A DNA stretch of 64,000 nucleotides from Bradyrhizobium sp. CB2312 (GTDB taxonomy: Bacteria; Pseudomonadota; Alphaproteobacteria; Rhizobiales; Xanthobacteraceae), in assembly GCF_029714425.1 (NCBI RefSeq), contig NZ_CP121668.1, forward strand, positions 806,001 through 870,000, written 5' to 3'. Position numbers and translations under genes: made by a program. Positions 31,765-42,021 of this stretch are shown here, piece by piece. Each line of letters begins with the position of its first letter. Position 1 is the first letter of the stretch. The notes under the pieces were generated by a model. It ran no database searches. It was not told the DNA's origin and worked only from the letters and a program-made list of their open reading frames with translations.

Positions 31765-32787
31765 TCACCGCCACTCGAGCGCCGGCGCGACATGCGTCAG
31801 GATCGCCTCGATCGCGTGCACGCAGTAGGCGACACCGAGCTGGTTCGGAATCGTCAACAGCAGCGTGTCGGCCTCCGCGATCGCCTCGTCCTGCTTGAGC
31901 TGCTCGATCAGCACATCCGGCTCGGCGGCATAGGAGCGGCCGAAGATCGCCCGGGTGCGCGGGTCGATGAAGCCGATCTGGTCTTCGCCGCCGCGTTCGC
32001 CGCCGAAATAGGCGCGGTCGCGATCGTCCATCAGCGCGAAGATGCTGCGGCTCACCGACACGCGCGGCTCGCGGCTGTGGCCGGCTTCCTTCCATGCGGC
32101 GCGATAGCTACGAATCTGCGCAGCCTGCTGCACGTGAAAGGCTTCGCCGGTCTCGTCGTTCTTCAGCGTCGAGCTCTGCAAATTCATGCCGAGCTTGGCC
32201 GCCCACACCGCGGTCGCATTCGAGCCGGCGCCCCACCAGATCCGTTCGCGTAAGCCCACCGAATGCGGTTCGAGCCGCAACAGTCCCGGCGGATTGGGAA
32301 ACATCGGCTGCGGATTGGGCTCGGCAAAACCTTCGCCGCGCAGGAGGTCGAGGAACACTTCAGCGTGGCGCCGGCCCATGTCGGCATCGCTCTGGCTTTC
32401 CGCCGGCCGGTACCCAAAATAGCGCCAGCCATCGATCACCTGCTCCGCCGAGCCGCGGCTGATGCCGAGCTGGAGCCGTCCGCCGGCGATGAGATCGGCG
32501 CTTCCTGCATCCTCCACCATGTAGAGCGGGTTCTCGTAGCGCATGTCGATCACGGCCGTGCCGATCTCGATCTTGCTGGTCCTGGCGCCGACGGCCGCGA
32601 GCAGCGGGAAGGGCGAAGCCAGTTGCCGCGCGAAATGATGCACGCGAAAATAGGCGCCGTCCGCGCCGAGCTGTTCCGCCGCGACCGCTAGCTCGATCGA
32701 TTGCAGCAGCGTGTCCGCCGCCGAGCGGGTCTGCGATTGCGGCGAGGGCGTCCAGTGCCCGAAGGAGAGGAATCCGATCTTTTTCAT
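31765..32787 (-). CDS. LLM class flavin-dependent oxidoreductase
   Basis: A 340-aa luciferase-like monooxygenase family protein that uses reduced flavin. Features are IGFLSFGHWTP at the start, LGADGAYFRVHHFARQLASP (the FMN-side region), IEIGTAVIDMRYENPLYMVE, RLQLGISRGSAEQVIDG and WWGAGSNATAVWAAKLGMNL. The substrate is unknown. It lies 9 bp behind the AraC regulator gene in the same direction, so the two form an operon. Confidence 0.93.
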   Translation of the reverse strand: MKKIGFLSFGHWTPSPQSQTRSAADTLLQSIELAVAAEQLGADGAYFRVHHFARQLASPFPLLAAVGARTSKIEIGTAVIDMRYENPLYMVEDAGSADLIAGGRLQLGISRGSAEQVIDGWRYFGYRPAESQSDADMGRRHAEVFLDLLRGEGFAEPNPQPMFPNPPGLLRLEPHSVGLRERIWWGAGSNATAVWAAKLGMNLQSSTLKNDETGEAFHVQQAAQIRSYRAAWKEAGHSREPRVSVSRSIFALMDDRDRAYFGGERGGEDQIGFIDPRTRAIFGRSYAAEPDVLIEQLKQDEAIAEADTLLLTIPNQLGVAYCVHAIEAILTHVAPALEWR

Positions 32788-32796
32788 GGGAGCAAT

Positions 32797-33915
32797 TTAG
32801 GGATGGTCGCGGCGATTTGCGATGGGCCTCTCGGAGGAATCCTGCTCACGAGCTGGCCCGTCGCCTGCGTCGTGGTCCCGTTCGGGGGTGTCCAGGGCGC
32901 GCCATTGCCTCGGCGTCATTCCGGTCCAGCGCTTGAACGCGTGAGTGAACGCGCTGACTTCGCCGTAGCCGAGCAGCCAGGCTGTCTGCGAAATAGGCAG
33001 TTCATCGTTCTTCAGATAGCTCTTGGCAAGGTCGATCTTCATCTCGTCAAGGATGCCACTGAAGGTCAGCCCCTCCAAAGCGAGGCGCCGCACCAGCGTG
33101 CGATGACTCATCCCCAGGCGGCGGGCGATCTCTTCGACCCGTGCCTCACGATGCGGGAGCAATGGGGCGATTGCATTCTCAACGCTCGATCTGAGCGGGA
33201 CACCGACGGATTTCCGGTGCGCGAGCGCCTGCTCGCAATACGTCACCAGCAGATCGTTCAGATAGTGGTCAGCACTTTCGATCTGCATCGGCCCCACGGA
33301 TACCGGGAAAGCGATCTCGTCGACATCGGACCCGAACTCGATCTCGCGCCCCAGGAACGATCTGACCTCTGTGGGCGTCGTTCGACGGCGATGTACCACT
33401 TTGAGCCGGCTCGGGATCAGGCGGCGATTGGTCAGGGCGCGGTTCATGCGAATGATTGAGGTCAGCCAGAATTCGATCTGGTGCTGGTCCGAGTGCCGTT
33501 CTACACCGACATATTTCAGCGTGATCGTCATCTCTTTCGCGGCGAATCGCAGCGAAATCCCCTCGTTGGCGAGACGGCAATAGCGCTCGGCCTTTGCGAA
33601 GGCTTCGGCGATCGTGCCAGAGGATGCTGCCACGTAATAGAGCAGGCCAATTTCACGAAGGTCGAAGTCTCGTGCCAGGTGGAAGCCGAGGCTGTCGTCC
33701 TGCAGCGCCTCGGCCCCAAGTTCCAGAAACCTGATCTGGCTCTCGACGCTCAGGCGCGCCTTGCGATCCTCGATCTGCTTGAGAGTCAAACCGGCCCTGG
33801 ACAGCAGACCGTCCGCCTCGATGCCGGCGGCCCGCAGGCGTGCCCATACCAGGCGGGCCATTCCGCCGGTCGCACTGGGCATTGTTTCAAAATGGGGCGA
33901 ATGGGCAGCCGGCAC
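32797..33915 (-). CDS. AraC family regulator (arabinose-binding-like N-terminal domain)
   Basis: A 372-aa regulator of the OruR/ArgR-like AraC subgroup: a long N-terminal sensing domain (LVWARLRAAGIEADGLLSRA ... LGFHLARDFDLREIGLLYYV) and a C-terminal AraC domain with helix-turn-helix segments ARVEEIARRLGMSHRTLVRR and PISQTAWLLGYGEVSAFTHA, followed by FKRWTGMTPRQWR. It is cotranscribed with the LLM oxidoreductase, its likely target. The first ATG is used; a second ATG (METMPS region) 33 bp later is also possible. Confidence 0.92.
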   Translation of the reverse strand: MPAAHSPHFETMPSATGGMARLVWARLRAAGIEADGLLSRAGLTLKQIEDRKARLSVESQIRFLELGAEALQDDSLGFHLARDFDLREIGLLYYVAASSGTIAEAFAKAERYCRLANEGISLRFAAKEMTITLKYVGVERHSDQHQIEFWLTSIIRMNRALTNRRLIPSRLKVVHRRRTTPTEVRSFLGREIEFGSDVDEIAFPVSVGPMQIESADHYLNDLLVTYCEQALAHRKSVGVPLRSSVENAIAPLLPHREARVEEIARRLGMSHRTLVRRLALEGLTFSGILDEMKIDLAKSYLKNDELPISQTAWLLGYGEVSAFTHAFKRWTGMTPRQWRALDTPERDHDAGDGPAREQDSSERPIANRRDHP

Positions 33916-34100
33916 ACCGAACCCTTTCGTCGTTGCCGCTGCGGGCCTCGCTCTTTGGGCTCGCCGATCGTGACCACGGCATGAAAAATCAACTTATTGG
34001 CTCACGATAACAAGAAACCGGGGGGCGTGTGACTTAAATCGCTTGTCTGCCCTCAGACTGGTCTTGCGTTCTCGGGGCAACCCCCTCCCCGAAAGTTACG

Positions 34101-34448
34101 ATGGCCTTGATGTCCAGCAGTGACGGCGCCGCGCCGCCCATCAACGTGAAGATTTTACGAGGTTACGGAAAGTTGCTTGGAATTCCTCATATCGCCCATG
34201 GCTCCCGGACGGTTGCGCTCGAGCGGGTCGGGGATTGCGAGATCAGCATGTTTGAAGCGCTTGGGGCGGGACTGCCCGAGAGCCCGTTGTTCTGGATGGA
34301 GCTGTTCGACCTCAGCGTTCATGCGTCGCTCGACAGTCGCGGCTGTCACAACATGCGCGATGCGGTTGCAGCGTTCGAGGACTTTGCTTGGCAAGCGAGC
34401 CGTTTGGCGGAAGCGCCGCTTTGTGCAGACAGCGAAACGGTAGGCTGA
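34101..34448 (+). CDS. Hypothetical protein
   Basis: A 115-aa soluble protein beginning MALMSSSDGAAPPINVKILR, with LLGIPHIAHGSRTVALERVG, FEALGAGLPESPLFWMELFD and HNMRDAVAAFEDFAWQAS. No domain is recognised and the ribosome site is weak. It lies between the AraC gene, which is divergent, and the methyltransferase, which is convergent. Coding is plausible from its orderly composition. A second ATG at 34110 could be the start. Confidence 0.6.
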   Translation: MALMSSSDGAAPPINVKILRGYGKLLGIPHIAHGSRTVALERVGDCEISMFEALGAGLPESPLFWMELFDLSVHASLDSRGCHNMRDAVAAFEDFAWQASRLAEAPLCADSETVG

Positions 34449-34500
34449 CAATCGCTGCGCAGGCCGCCAGCTCCCGGCAAAGCCGTACAGCTGATTTATC

Positions 34501-35184
34501 TCAGGCGTAAGCCACCCAGCCGCGGAAGGCGAAGCCGGTGTAGAACAGCGTCGGCTCGGAGAAACCGGCCTCGCGCAAGATCACCTCGTCGTGAGTGGGC
34601 GCCAGAATCTGCAGATGGTTGCTGACGGCATCCTGTGCGGCCGCGGCCTGCTCCGGCTCGACGCCGGATGCGGCCAGGAACGCCGAGTACCGCGCCAGCC
34701 ACAGCGGACGTTCCTTCTCTCCATCGGGTGCGCTCAGATGCGCGACCACGAACGGTGCGCGCGGTTTGAGCCGGCGGCGGATCTCCGAGGCGATCCGGCG
34801 TCGTTCGGCGACATCCACGAAATGGAGGGTCAAGAGGCAGGTGGCGCCGTCGAACGGTCCCTCCGGGGCATCATCGATGTAGCCTTGGTGAAAGCGCGCA
34901 CGTGGTGCGAGCTCTCCCAGAGTCTGCCCGGCCAGCGCCAGCATCGGCCCAGAGGGGTCGACGCCATCGAAGCGCCAACCGGGATGTGCCTGTGCAAAGG
35001 CTTTGAGCTCCAGGCCGCCGCCGGCGCCGAGGACGAGCACCTGCCCATCGCTGGGGACGCTCTCGGCCAGCAGAATTGACGCCATGGACTGCATGGCGTC
35101 ATAGCCCGGCACGAACCGCCGTGGCCCTTCGGTATATCGAGCTACGAATTGCGGATCCGAGAACGCAGCTTGAATGTCGGTCAT
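34501..35184 (-). CDS. Class I SAM-dependent methyltransferase
   Basis: A 227-aa methyltransferase. The SAM-binding motif I is VLVLGAGGGLELKAFAQ, motif II includes GWRFDGVDPSGPMLALAG, and the post-I region FDGATCLLTLHFVDVAERRR is clear. The substrate is unknown. I use the ATG at 35182-35184, preceded by GGGGACAAC. A GTG at 35212-35214 overlaps the stop of the Rrf2 gene (GTGA) and would add ten residues; that overlap suggests translational coupling, so the longer form is possible. It is cotranscribed with the Rrf2 regulator. Confidence 0.92.
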   Translation of the reverse strand: MTDIQAAFSDPQFVARYTEGPRRFVPGYDAMQSMASILLAESVPSDGQVLVLGAGGGLELKAFAQAHPGWRFDGVDPSGPMLALAGQTLGELAPRARFHQGYIDDAPEGPFDGATCLLTLHFVDVAERRRIASEIRRRLKPRAPFVVAHLSAPDGEKERPLWLARYSAFLAASGVEPEQAAAAQDAVSNHLQILAPTHDEVILREAGFSEPTLFYTGFAFRGWVAYA

Positions 35185-35210
35185 GATGTTGTCCCCGTGA
35201 ATGGAGCCGC

Positions 35211-35669
35211 TCACGCGCCATGCGCGCTGATATGGTGGATCTTTCGAGACCCGAGCCGCTTGCGCAAATCATCGCTCAACATCGCCAGCGTCACCTCGCC
35301 AAAGCGCGCCAGCAGCAGCGCTTCGGCGTCGTGAAAGGCCTGATCGAGCGCGGCATTGACCGCCTGCTCGACAAGGCAGCCCGGCGCCTCCGTTCGGTTG
35401 CCCATGGCGAGCAGCGAGGGACTGCCGAGCGCAACGTAGACGTCCCGCAGCGTCACCTTCGACAAGTCGCAGGCAAGCGTCCAGCCGCCGCCATGCCCCT
35501 TCTCGGAGCGGACGTAACCGAGGTCTCGCAGCCCCGCCATGATGCGGCGGATCACCACCGGGTTGGTGTCCATCGCCTTCGCCAGCGTCTCGGACGTGAA
35601 GGGCCCGGGCTGCTGCGCCATGTGCAGGAGTACGTGGAGTACGCCGGATAGACGGCTATCTCGTTTCAT
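35211..35669 (-). CDS. Rrf2 family transcriptional regulator
   Basis: A 152-aa Rrf2-type winged-helix regulator: [20 protein letters not shown], the recognition region [21 protein letters not shown] and the wing [20 protein letters not shown]. The region that carries a three-Cys iron-sulphur cluster in NsrR/IscR has only single cysteines here (LACDL and GCLVEQ), so it probably does not bind a cluster and resembles the YwnA-like subgroup. It probably regulates itself and the downstream methyltransferase through the inverted repeat overlapping its start. Confidence 0.92.
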   Translation of the reverse strand: MKRDSRLSGVLHVLLHMAQQPGPFTSETLAKAMDTNPVVIRRIMAGLRDLGYVRSEKGHGGGWTLACDLSKVTLRDVYVALGSPSLLAMGNRTEAPGCLVEQAVNAALDQAFHDAEALLLARFGEVTLAMLSDDLRKRLGSRKIHHISAHGA

Positions 35670-35689
35670 GTAACTTCATATATTACATG
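35667..35689. promoter_or_regulatory. Rrf2 operator candidate
   Basis: CATGTAA-N9-TTACATG, a perfect 7-bp inverted repeat with an AT-rich spacer. It overlaps the start codon of the Rrf2 gene (complement of 35667-35669), a position suited to autorepression. Confidence 0.6.
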
Positions 35690-36064
35690 ATGGCGCCGAG
35701 GTCAACCGCTTTCTGCGCGCGCTCTGTTCGTGAAGGGTATGGCCGGTGGCACGGGCCGGAGTGCGGTCTGTCGGATCAATCGCGACGGCAGTCGCTTGAT
35801 CTACGACGAAACAACCCGTGCATGCGATGATGCCATCTTGCGCCTGTTTTGCCCGACGGGTCAACCGATTTCGCAAAATCGGAAAGTGCGCAACAACGAC
35901 TTTCCCGAAGGGCTACGCCTCGCAGATACAAGCGAAGGCGAGCCAACAACTCATCTCAAGCTCGTCGCGCTTCAAGTCGTTGATTTTGCTGCCCCCGGCT
36001 ACTGTGCATGGGGTTGTTTTCGAATTTTATCTTAAGAGGCACCAAAGCAACGGGCTCTTGCCCG
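35690..36064. other. Intergenic region without recognised gene
   Basis: About 375 bp between the Rrf2 start and the ygiQ stop. Open frames exist on both strands (for example 35730-36035) but none has domain-like composition. The sequence looks like decayed or repeat-derived DNA. I see no RNA gene. Confidence 0.45.
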
Positions 36065-38086
<2,022 letters not shown>

Positions 38087-38172
38087 GGCGCCAAGGGATA
38101 AGACCCCGGGCGCGCGAATTCAACCGACGGACGCGTGAAAGATTGAGGTTCCCCTAACGCGATCCGGGCGCT

Positions 38173-39039
38173 TCAACCCCCGGCAAGCACCCGCCGGACC
38201 TCGGCTGTCGCGGCCGGTTCGCCACCATGCTCGCGGACCATCCGCACGGCGTCCTCAACCAGGCGCAGATTGTTCGCTGTGGAGCCCAGCAGCGCATCCT
38301 CGAGCCCGACGCGGACATGGCCGCCGCGCGCCACCGCTTCGCCGATCAGCGGCGTGATGTCGACGCCGAGGCCGGAGACCATCCAGGGCGCGCCGCGCGC
38401 TTCTTCCTCCGTCAGCGTGACCAGCGCTGCGAGGCCATATGGCTTCGGCGGAAAGCAGAAGGCGAATTGCTGCGAGAACATGAAGCGGTAGACCGGTGTC
38501 TTCACGCCGCTCGCGCGCGCCAGCGCTGCGCCGGCGCGGATGAAGCCCGGCTCGTAGATCGCGAAGGCGGGGTGGATGCCGTGGCGTTTGGCGACGTCGA
38601 GGCCGTGCCGGATATGGGTCTCCGGATTGAGATAGGTCTCCGCCGGCTTCGCCTGCGCCTTGGCCGCGGTCAGCGTGAAATTGACGCTGCCAGGATCGAC
38701 CACCGCGAATTCGAGCAAGCCGCGTTCGGCCAGTCGCTCGATATGGGCAAAGCGCGCCTTGGGATCGGCGACATTTCCGCGCGCATCGAGGCCGGGGATG
38801 GAGGGATAGACAGGCACGTCGATCTTGGCGCGAATGCCCTCGATGATGCGGGCGTAGACCTGCCAGTCGAACGTCTGCGGTCCGCCGCCGTCATAGGCAT
38901 GGGTGTGAATGATCGCTGCGCCGGCTTCCGCGCAGGCGATGCCCTCGGCGACGATCGCCTCGATCGTGTCGGGTATGCCGGGCTGAAGCGCGCGGCTCCA
39001 CGGTCCATTCAGTGCCGCCTCGATCCAGACCTTGCGCAT
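38173..39039 (-). CDS. BKACE (3-keto-5-aminohexanoate cleavage enzyme-like) protein
   Basis: A 288-aa DUF849/BKACE-family enzyme, a zinc-dependent class that condenses a beta-keto acid with acetyl-CoA and cleaves it to acetoacetate and a CoA ester. The zinc site motif is AIIHTHAYDGGG near residue 40, with DARGNVADPKARFAHIERLA, PGSVNFTL and GGHVRVGLEDALL containing other conserved residues. Substrate specificity varies within the family and is not readable here. The gene is alone; upstream is a divergent small membrane protein. Confidence 0.93.
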   Translation of the reverse strand: MRKVWIEAALNGPWSRALQPGIPDTIEAIVAEGIACAEAGAAIIHTHAYDGGGPQTFDWQVYARIIEGIRAKIDVPVYPSIPGLDARGNVADPKARFAHIERLAERGLLEFAVVDPGSVNFTLTAAKAQAKPAETYLNPETHIRHGLDVAKRHGIHPAFAIYEPGFIRAGAALARASGVKTPVYRFMFSQQFAFCFPPKPYGLAALVTLTEEEARGAPWMVSGLGVDITPLIGEAVARGGHVRVGLEDALLGSTANNLRLVEDAVRMVREHGGEPAATAEVRRVLAGG

Positions 39040-39194
39040 GGCGCGCTTCCTTCATTTGCCCGAACGGTGATCCTGCTTTGCAGGACCGTATCACGCCCGC
39101 CATGCGGGGACAGCGCCATCCGCTGTGTGAGACCATCCACATACCGGCCGCGCGGGGCCACGGCATCCTCGCATCAGTTTCAAGGGAGAGATCC

Positions 39195-39383
39195 ATGTTG
39201 TTTCTGATCGACGCGCTGCTGATCTTGGCGATGTTGTTTTTCCTGTTCCTGCCGGTCTCCGATCGCAGGACGGTGCGGATGAGGCTCTCGATGCTCTGCG
39301 TGCTGCTGGCGGTGTTCTCGGTCTCCGTCACCCGCACCCATGTGGCTCCGGTGCAGCTCGCGGGCATGGTCACGGTGCGGTGA
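39195..39383 (+). CDS. Small two-helix membrane protein
   Basis: A 62-aa hydrophobic protein: MLFLIDALLILAMLFFLFLP, a short basic loop SDRRTVRMRL, then SMLCVLLAVFSVSV as a second helix. AAGGGAGAG lies 5-6 bases before the ATG at 39195, which supports translation. Function unknown. Longer in-frame readings upstream lack a ribosome site. Confidence 0.7.
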   Translation: MLFLIDALLILAMLFFLFLPVSDRRTVRMRLSMLCVLLAVFSVSVTRTHVAPVQLAGMVTVR

Positions 39384-39563
39384 GCGCCGAAATTGTCACA
39401 TGTGCCCAGCATTGTGGTTCGCTCGCAGGAACCAACAGTCTCCGCGAACATTCTGACCTAGGCACCCGCGCGAGCCGTGCTCGCGCGTGCCTCGACGATT
39501 CCGGCGCCAGTGCCTGTGACCGGACTTCTGCCCCGATGCTCGCTTTGGGGCGATGGGGGAGCT

Positions 39564-39728
39564 GTGAGTACGGTCATAGAGAACTTGCTGGCGCGAAAGC
39601 AGAAGCTGGTGGAACTGCTCGAAAAGGCGCAAGCCGTCGAGGACCGCGACAAAATTGAGCACCAGCTCGAGCAGATCAACACCGCGCTGGACTTTCTGGA
39701 CAGGCCGGGATCGAAGGACGCGCGATAG
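39564..39728 (+). CDS. Small coiled-coil protein
   Basis: A 54-aa protein from a GTG at 39564 with GGGGGAG a few bases upstream. The sequence STVIENLLARKQKLVELLEK then QAVEDRDKIEHQLEQINTAL is almost entirely helical with heptad-like Leu spacing. Proteins of this size and type occur widely in Bradyrhizobium with no assigned role. It is convergent with the GntR gene. Confidence 0.75.
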   Translation: MSTVIENLLARKQKLVELLEKAQAVEDRDKIEHQLEQINTALDFLDRPGSKDAR

Positions 39729-39734
39729 TCGCGC

Positions 39735-40415
39735 TCAATCCGCCTTCGGTCTCTCCACCTTCAATGCCTTGGCATAGACCACGCCCGAATTGGTGATGTG
39801 CGTCGTCATCAGCGCCTCGAACGCCGCGAGCTCGCCGCGCGCGAACAAATCGAGCAGCCTGCGATGCTCGTCGAAGGACGAGCGGGTGCGCACGTCGATC
39901 GGCGAGGTCAGATTGGTGCGGAGCGCGGCGACGCGTCCGGAGACGAGCTGGTAGGATTCGGCGAGGTAGCGGTTGCCGCAATGGGTGAACAGCGCCTCGT
40001 GAAAGGCGGCGTCCGCGCGGCCATAGGCGATGTTGTCCTTGGCCGCGACTGCAGGCTCCATCGCCGCGATCGCCTCGCTCATCGCTGCAATTGCGCCATC
40101 GCGATCGTGGCGAAAGGCGAGCGCGACGGCCTTGGGCTCGAGCGCGATTCTGAACGTGCAGAGCGCTTCGATATCTTCTGCGCTCGGCGTGAACACGAAG
40201 CTGCCGACCTGCGGACGGATCACCACGAGACCTTGCGCCTGTAACTGACCCATTGCCTCGCGCACCGGCGTGCGGCTGACGCCGAAGGCGTTCGCCACCA
40301 TCTCCTCGGAGATGGCGGCGCCCAACGCGAACTCGCCGTCGATGATGGCCTGCCGCAGCCGCAGCACCACCCGTTGCGACAGCGATTTCGGCGTATCGAG
40401 CTTGAGCGATCTCAT
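39735..40415 (-). CDS. GntR family regulator (FCD/FadR-type)
   Basis: A 226-aa regulator with a GntR winged helix (SLSQRVVLRLRQAIIDGEFA, EEMVANAFGVSRTPVREAMG) and a C-terminal FCD ligand-binding domain with the metal-binding His pattern (ADAAFHEALFTHCGN, DEHRRLLDLFARG, MTTHI). FCD regulators usually sense small carboxylic acids. It is 12 bp behind the FAD-oxidoreductase gene, and the operator candidate at 41908-41926 lies upstream of that operon. Confidence 0.94.
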   Translation of the reverse strand: MRSLKLDTPKSLSQRVVLRLRQAIIDGEFALGAAISEEMVANAFGVSRTPVREAMGQLQAQGLVVIRPQVGSFVFTPSAEDIEALCTFRIALEPKAVALAFRHDRDGAIAAMSEAIAAMEPAVAAKDNIAYGRADAAFHEALFTHCGNRYLAESYQLVSGRVAALRTNLTSPIDVRTRSSFDEHRRLLDLFARGELAAFEALMTTHITNSGVVYAKALKVERPKAD

Positions 40416-40427
40416 GCGCTCGCCCGC

Positions 40428-41840
40428 TCAGATCACCTTGCCGGGATTGAGCAGATGATCGGGATCGAGCGCGGCCTTCAGCGTCCGCATCAGCGCGATC
40501 TCGGCCTCGCTCCTGGCATGGCCCAGCCATCTCTTCTTCAGCGTGCCGATGCCGTGCTCGGCGGAGACGCTGCCGCCCAGCTCGCGCACGAGACCATAGA
40601 TGATCGCGTCCATCTCCTCCTTCGGCTGCTGCTCGACGGGCAGGCCCGCGACCCAGGAGACGAGATGCAGATTGCCGTCGCCGATATGGCCGTAATAGAC
40701 GCTCTCGCAGCCATTGATGCCGGAAGCCAGCGCCGCCTTGCAGCGCGTGGCGAACTCGTCCATGCGCGCCACCGCAAGGCCGATGTCGTAGGAGATGTGG
40801 GGCCCCAGCACCTGGCCGAACTCGGCGCAGATGTCGCGCACGCGCCAGAAGCTCTGCGTCTGCGCCAGCGATTGCGCCACGGCCGCATCCGCCAGCAGCC
40901 CGCGCTCCATCAGCTCTTCGAGCCAGTTCTGGAAGCGCGGCGCGTCCACACTCTCGTCGGTGCCCTGCGCTTCCACCAGCACGTAGAGGCCGTGGCCTGC
41001 CGCGACTGGCGGCTTCACGCCGGCGCGATTCGTGATGACGTCCCAATAGTCCGGCCACATCACCTCGAACGCCGACAGCAGCGGGCCGAGCCCGCTGCGC
41101 GCGGCGCCGAGCAGGTCGATCACCGCGGCATAGTCCTTCAGCGCGCAGAGCGCCGCCATGGTCGAGCGCGGCTTCGGGAACAGCTTGAGCACCACGCGGG
41201 TGATGATGCCGAGCGTGCCTTCCGAGCCGATAAAGAGATGCTTCAGGTCATAGCCGGCATTGTTCTTCATCAGCTTGTTGAGGCCCGTGGTGATGGTGCC
41301 GTCGGGCAGCACCGCCTCGAGGCCAAGCACCAGCTCGCGCGTCATGCCGTAGCGGATCACGCGGTTGCCGCCGGCATTGGTGGAGAGATTGCCGCCGATG
41401 GCGCAGGAGCCGCGCGAGCCGAGGTCGAGCGGAAAGAAGAAGCCGGCCTCGTCCGCGGCCTTCTGGATCGTCTCCAGCGGGGTGCCTGCCTTGACCGTCA
41501 TCGTCATCGAGGCAGGGTCGATCTCCTCGATTCCGGTCATGCGCTCCAGCGAGATCGCGACCCAGCCCGCTTCAGGCGAGGCGCCGCGGCACAGTCCGGT
41601 CAATCCGCCTTGCGGCACGAATGGCAGCCGCGCCTTCCGGCAGGTCAGGATCGCGTCCGCAACGCCCTGCGCGTCGAGCGGACGGATCACCGCCAGCGGC
41701 GTCTGCGGCAGGCTCGCGCTCCAGTCGTTGCAATTGCGCGCGGGCACGTCGGTGCCGGTCAGCACCGCCGCGGCGCCGAGCTTGTCGCGCAAGGCGCCGA
41801 GCAATCGGTCGGGATGCTCGATGGGGGTCACCATGTTCAT
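40428..41840 (-). CDS. FAD-linked oxidoreductase (D-2-hydroxyacid / D-lactate dehydrogenase type)
   Basis: A 470-aa VAO/PCMH-family flavoprotein. The FAD-binding region shows RLPFVPQGGLTGLCRGASPE and the conserved GSCAIGGNLSTNAGGNRVIR, then LVLGLEAVLPDG. The C-terminal domain has GDGNLHLVSW with the metal-binding His and the family end motif AEHGIGTLKKRWLGHARS. This fits D-2-hydroxyglutarate or D-lactate dehydrogenase-like enzymes that pass electrons to the respiratory chain. It is cotranscribed with GntR and divergent from a DapA-family gene, so the three probably form a catabolic unit for a hydroxy- or keto-acid. Confidence 0.94.
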   Translation of the reverse strand: MNMVTPIEHPDRLLGALRDKLGAAAVLTGTDVPARNCNDWSASLPQTPLAVIRPLDAQGVADAILTCRKARLPFVPQGGLTGLCRGASPEAGWVAISLERMTGIEEIDPASMTMTVKAGTPLETIQKAADEAGFFFPLDLGSRGSCAIGGNLSTNAGGNRVIRYGMTRELVLGLEAVLPDGTITTGLNKLMKNNAGYDLKHLFIGSEGTLGIITRVVLKLFPKPRSTMAALCALKDYAAVIDLLGAARSGLGPLLSAFEVMWPDYWDVITNRAGVKPPVAAGHGLYVLVEAQGTDESVDAPRFQNWLEELMERGLLADAAVAQSLAQTQSFWRVRDICAEFGQVLGPHISYDIGLAVARMDEFATRCKAALASGINGCESVYYGHIGDGNLHLVSWVAGLPVEQQPKEEMDAIIYGLVRELGGSVSAEHGIGTLKKRWLGHARSEAEIALMRTLKAALDPDHLLNPGKVI

Positions 41841-41907
41841 GCGAGACCTCCTCTAAATTCAGCTGCGCCTCATGCGCGCCGTGACGGTGGAAAGGGTTTG
41901 CGTCTGC

Positions 41908-41926
41908 CTTGTATGTAAGGTACAAG
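41908..41926. promoter_or_regulatory. GntR (FCD) operator candidate
   Basis: CTTGTA-N7-TACAAG, a perfect 6-bp inverted repeat. It lies in the divergent region between the FAD-oxidoreductase start (41840) and the DapA-family start (42022). FCD-type regulators typically bind TTGT...ACAA palindromes, so this suits control of both operons by the linked GntR protein. Confidence 0.65.
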
Positions 41927-42021
41927 ATGGCAAAGTAAAGCAAAAACAAGGCTCGGGAAAGCCCGTCAGATCGTTGGAGATCAGGGGGTGGTCCGAGGTC
42001 GAAGATATGAAGGGTTGCGAG

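Noticed and set aside
32895..32912. Another GGCGCGCCATT string, inside the AraC regulator gene
   Set aside because: It matches only 11 bases (GGCGCGCCATTGCC), is in a conserved coding region and has no tail or recombinase flank. It is expected by chance for this base composition.
39068..39095. Imperfect hairpin GTGATCCTGC-TTT-GCAGGACCGTATCAC as a terminator
   Set aside because: The stem has an internal mismatch and there is no T-run on either strand. It lies in the divergent promoter region of the BKACE gene.
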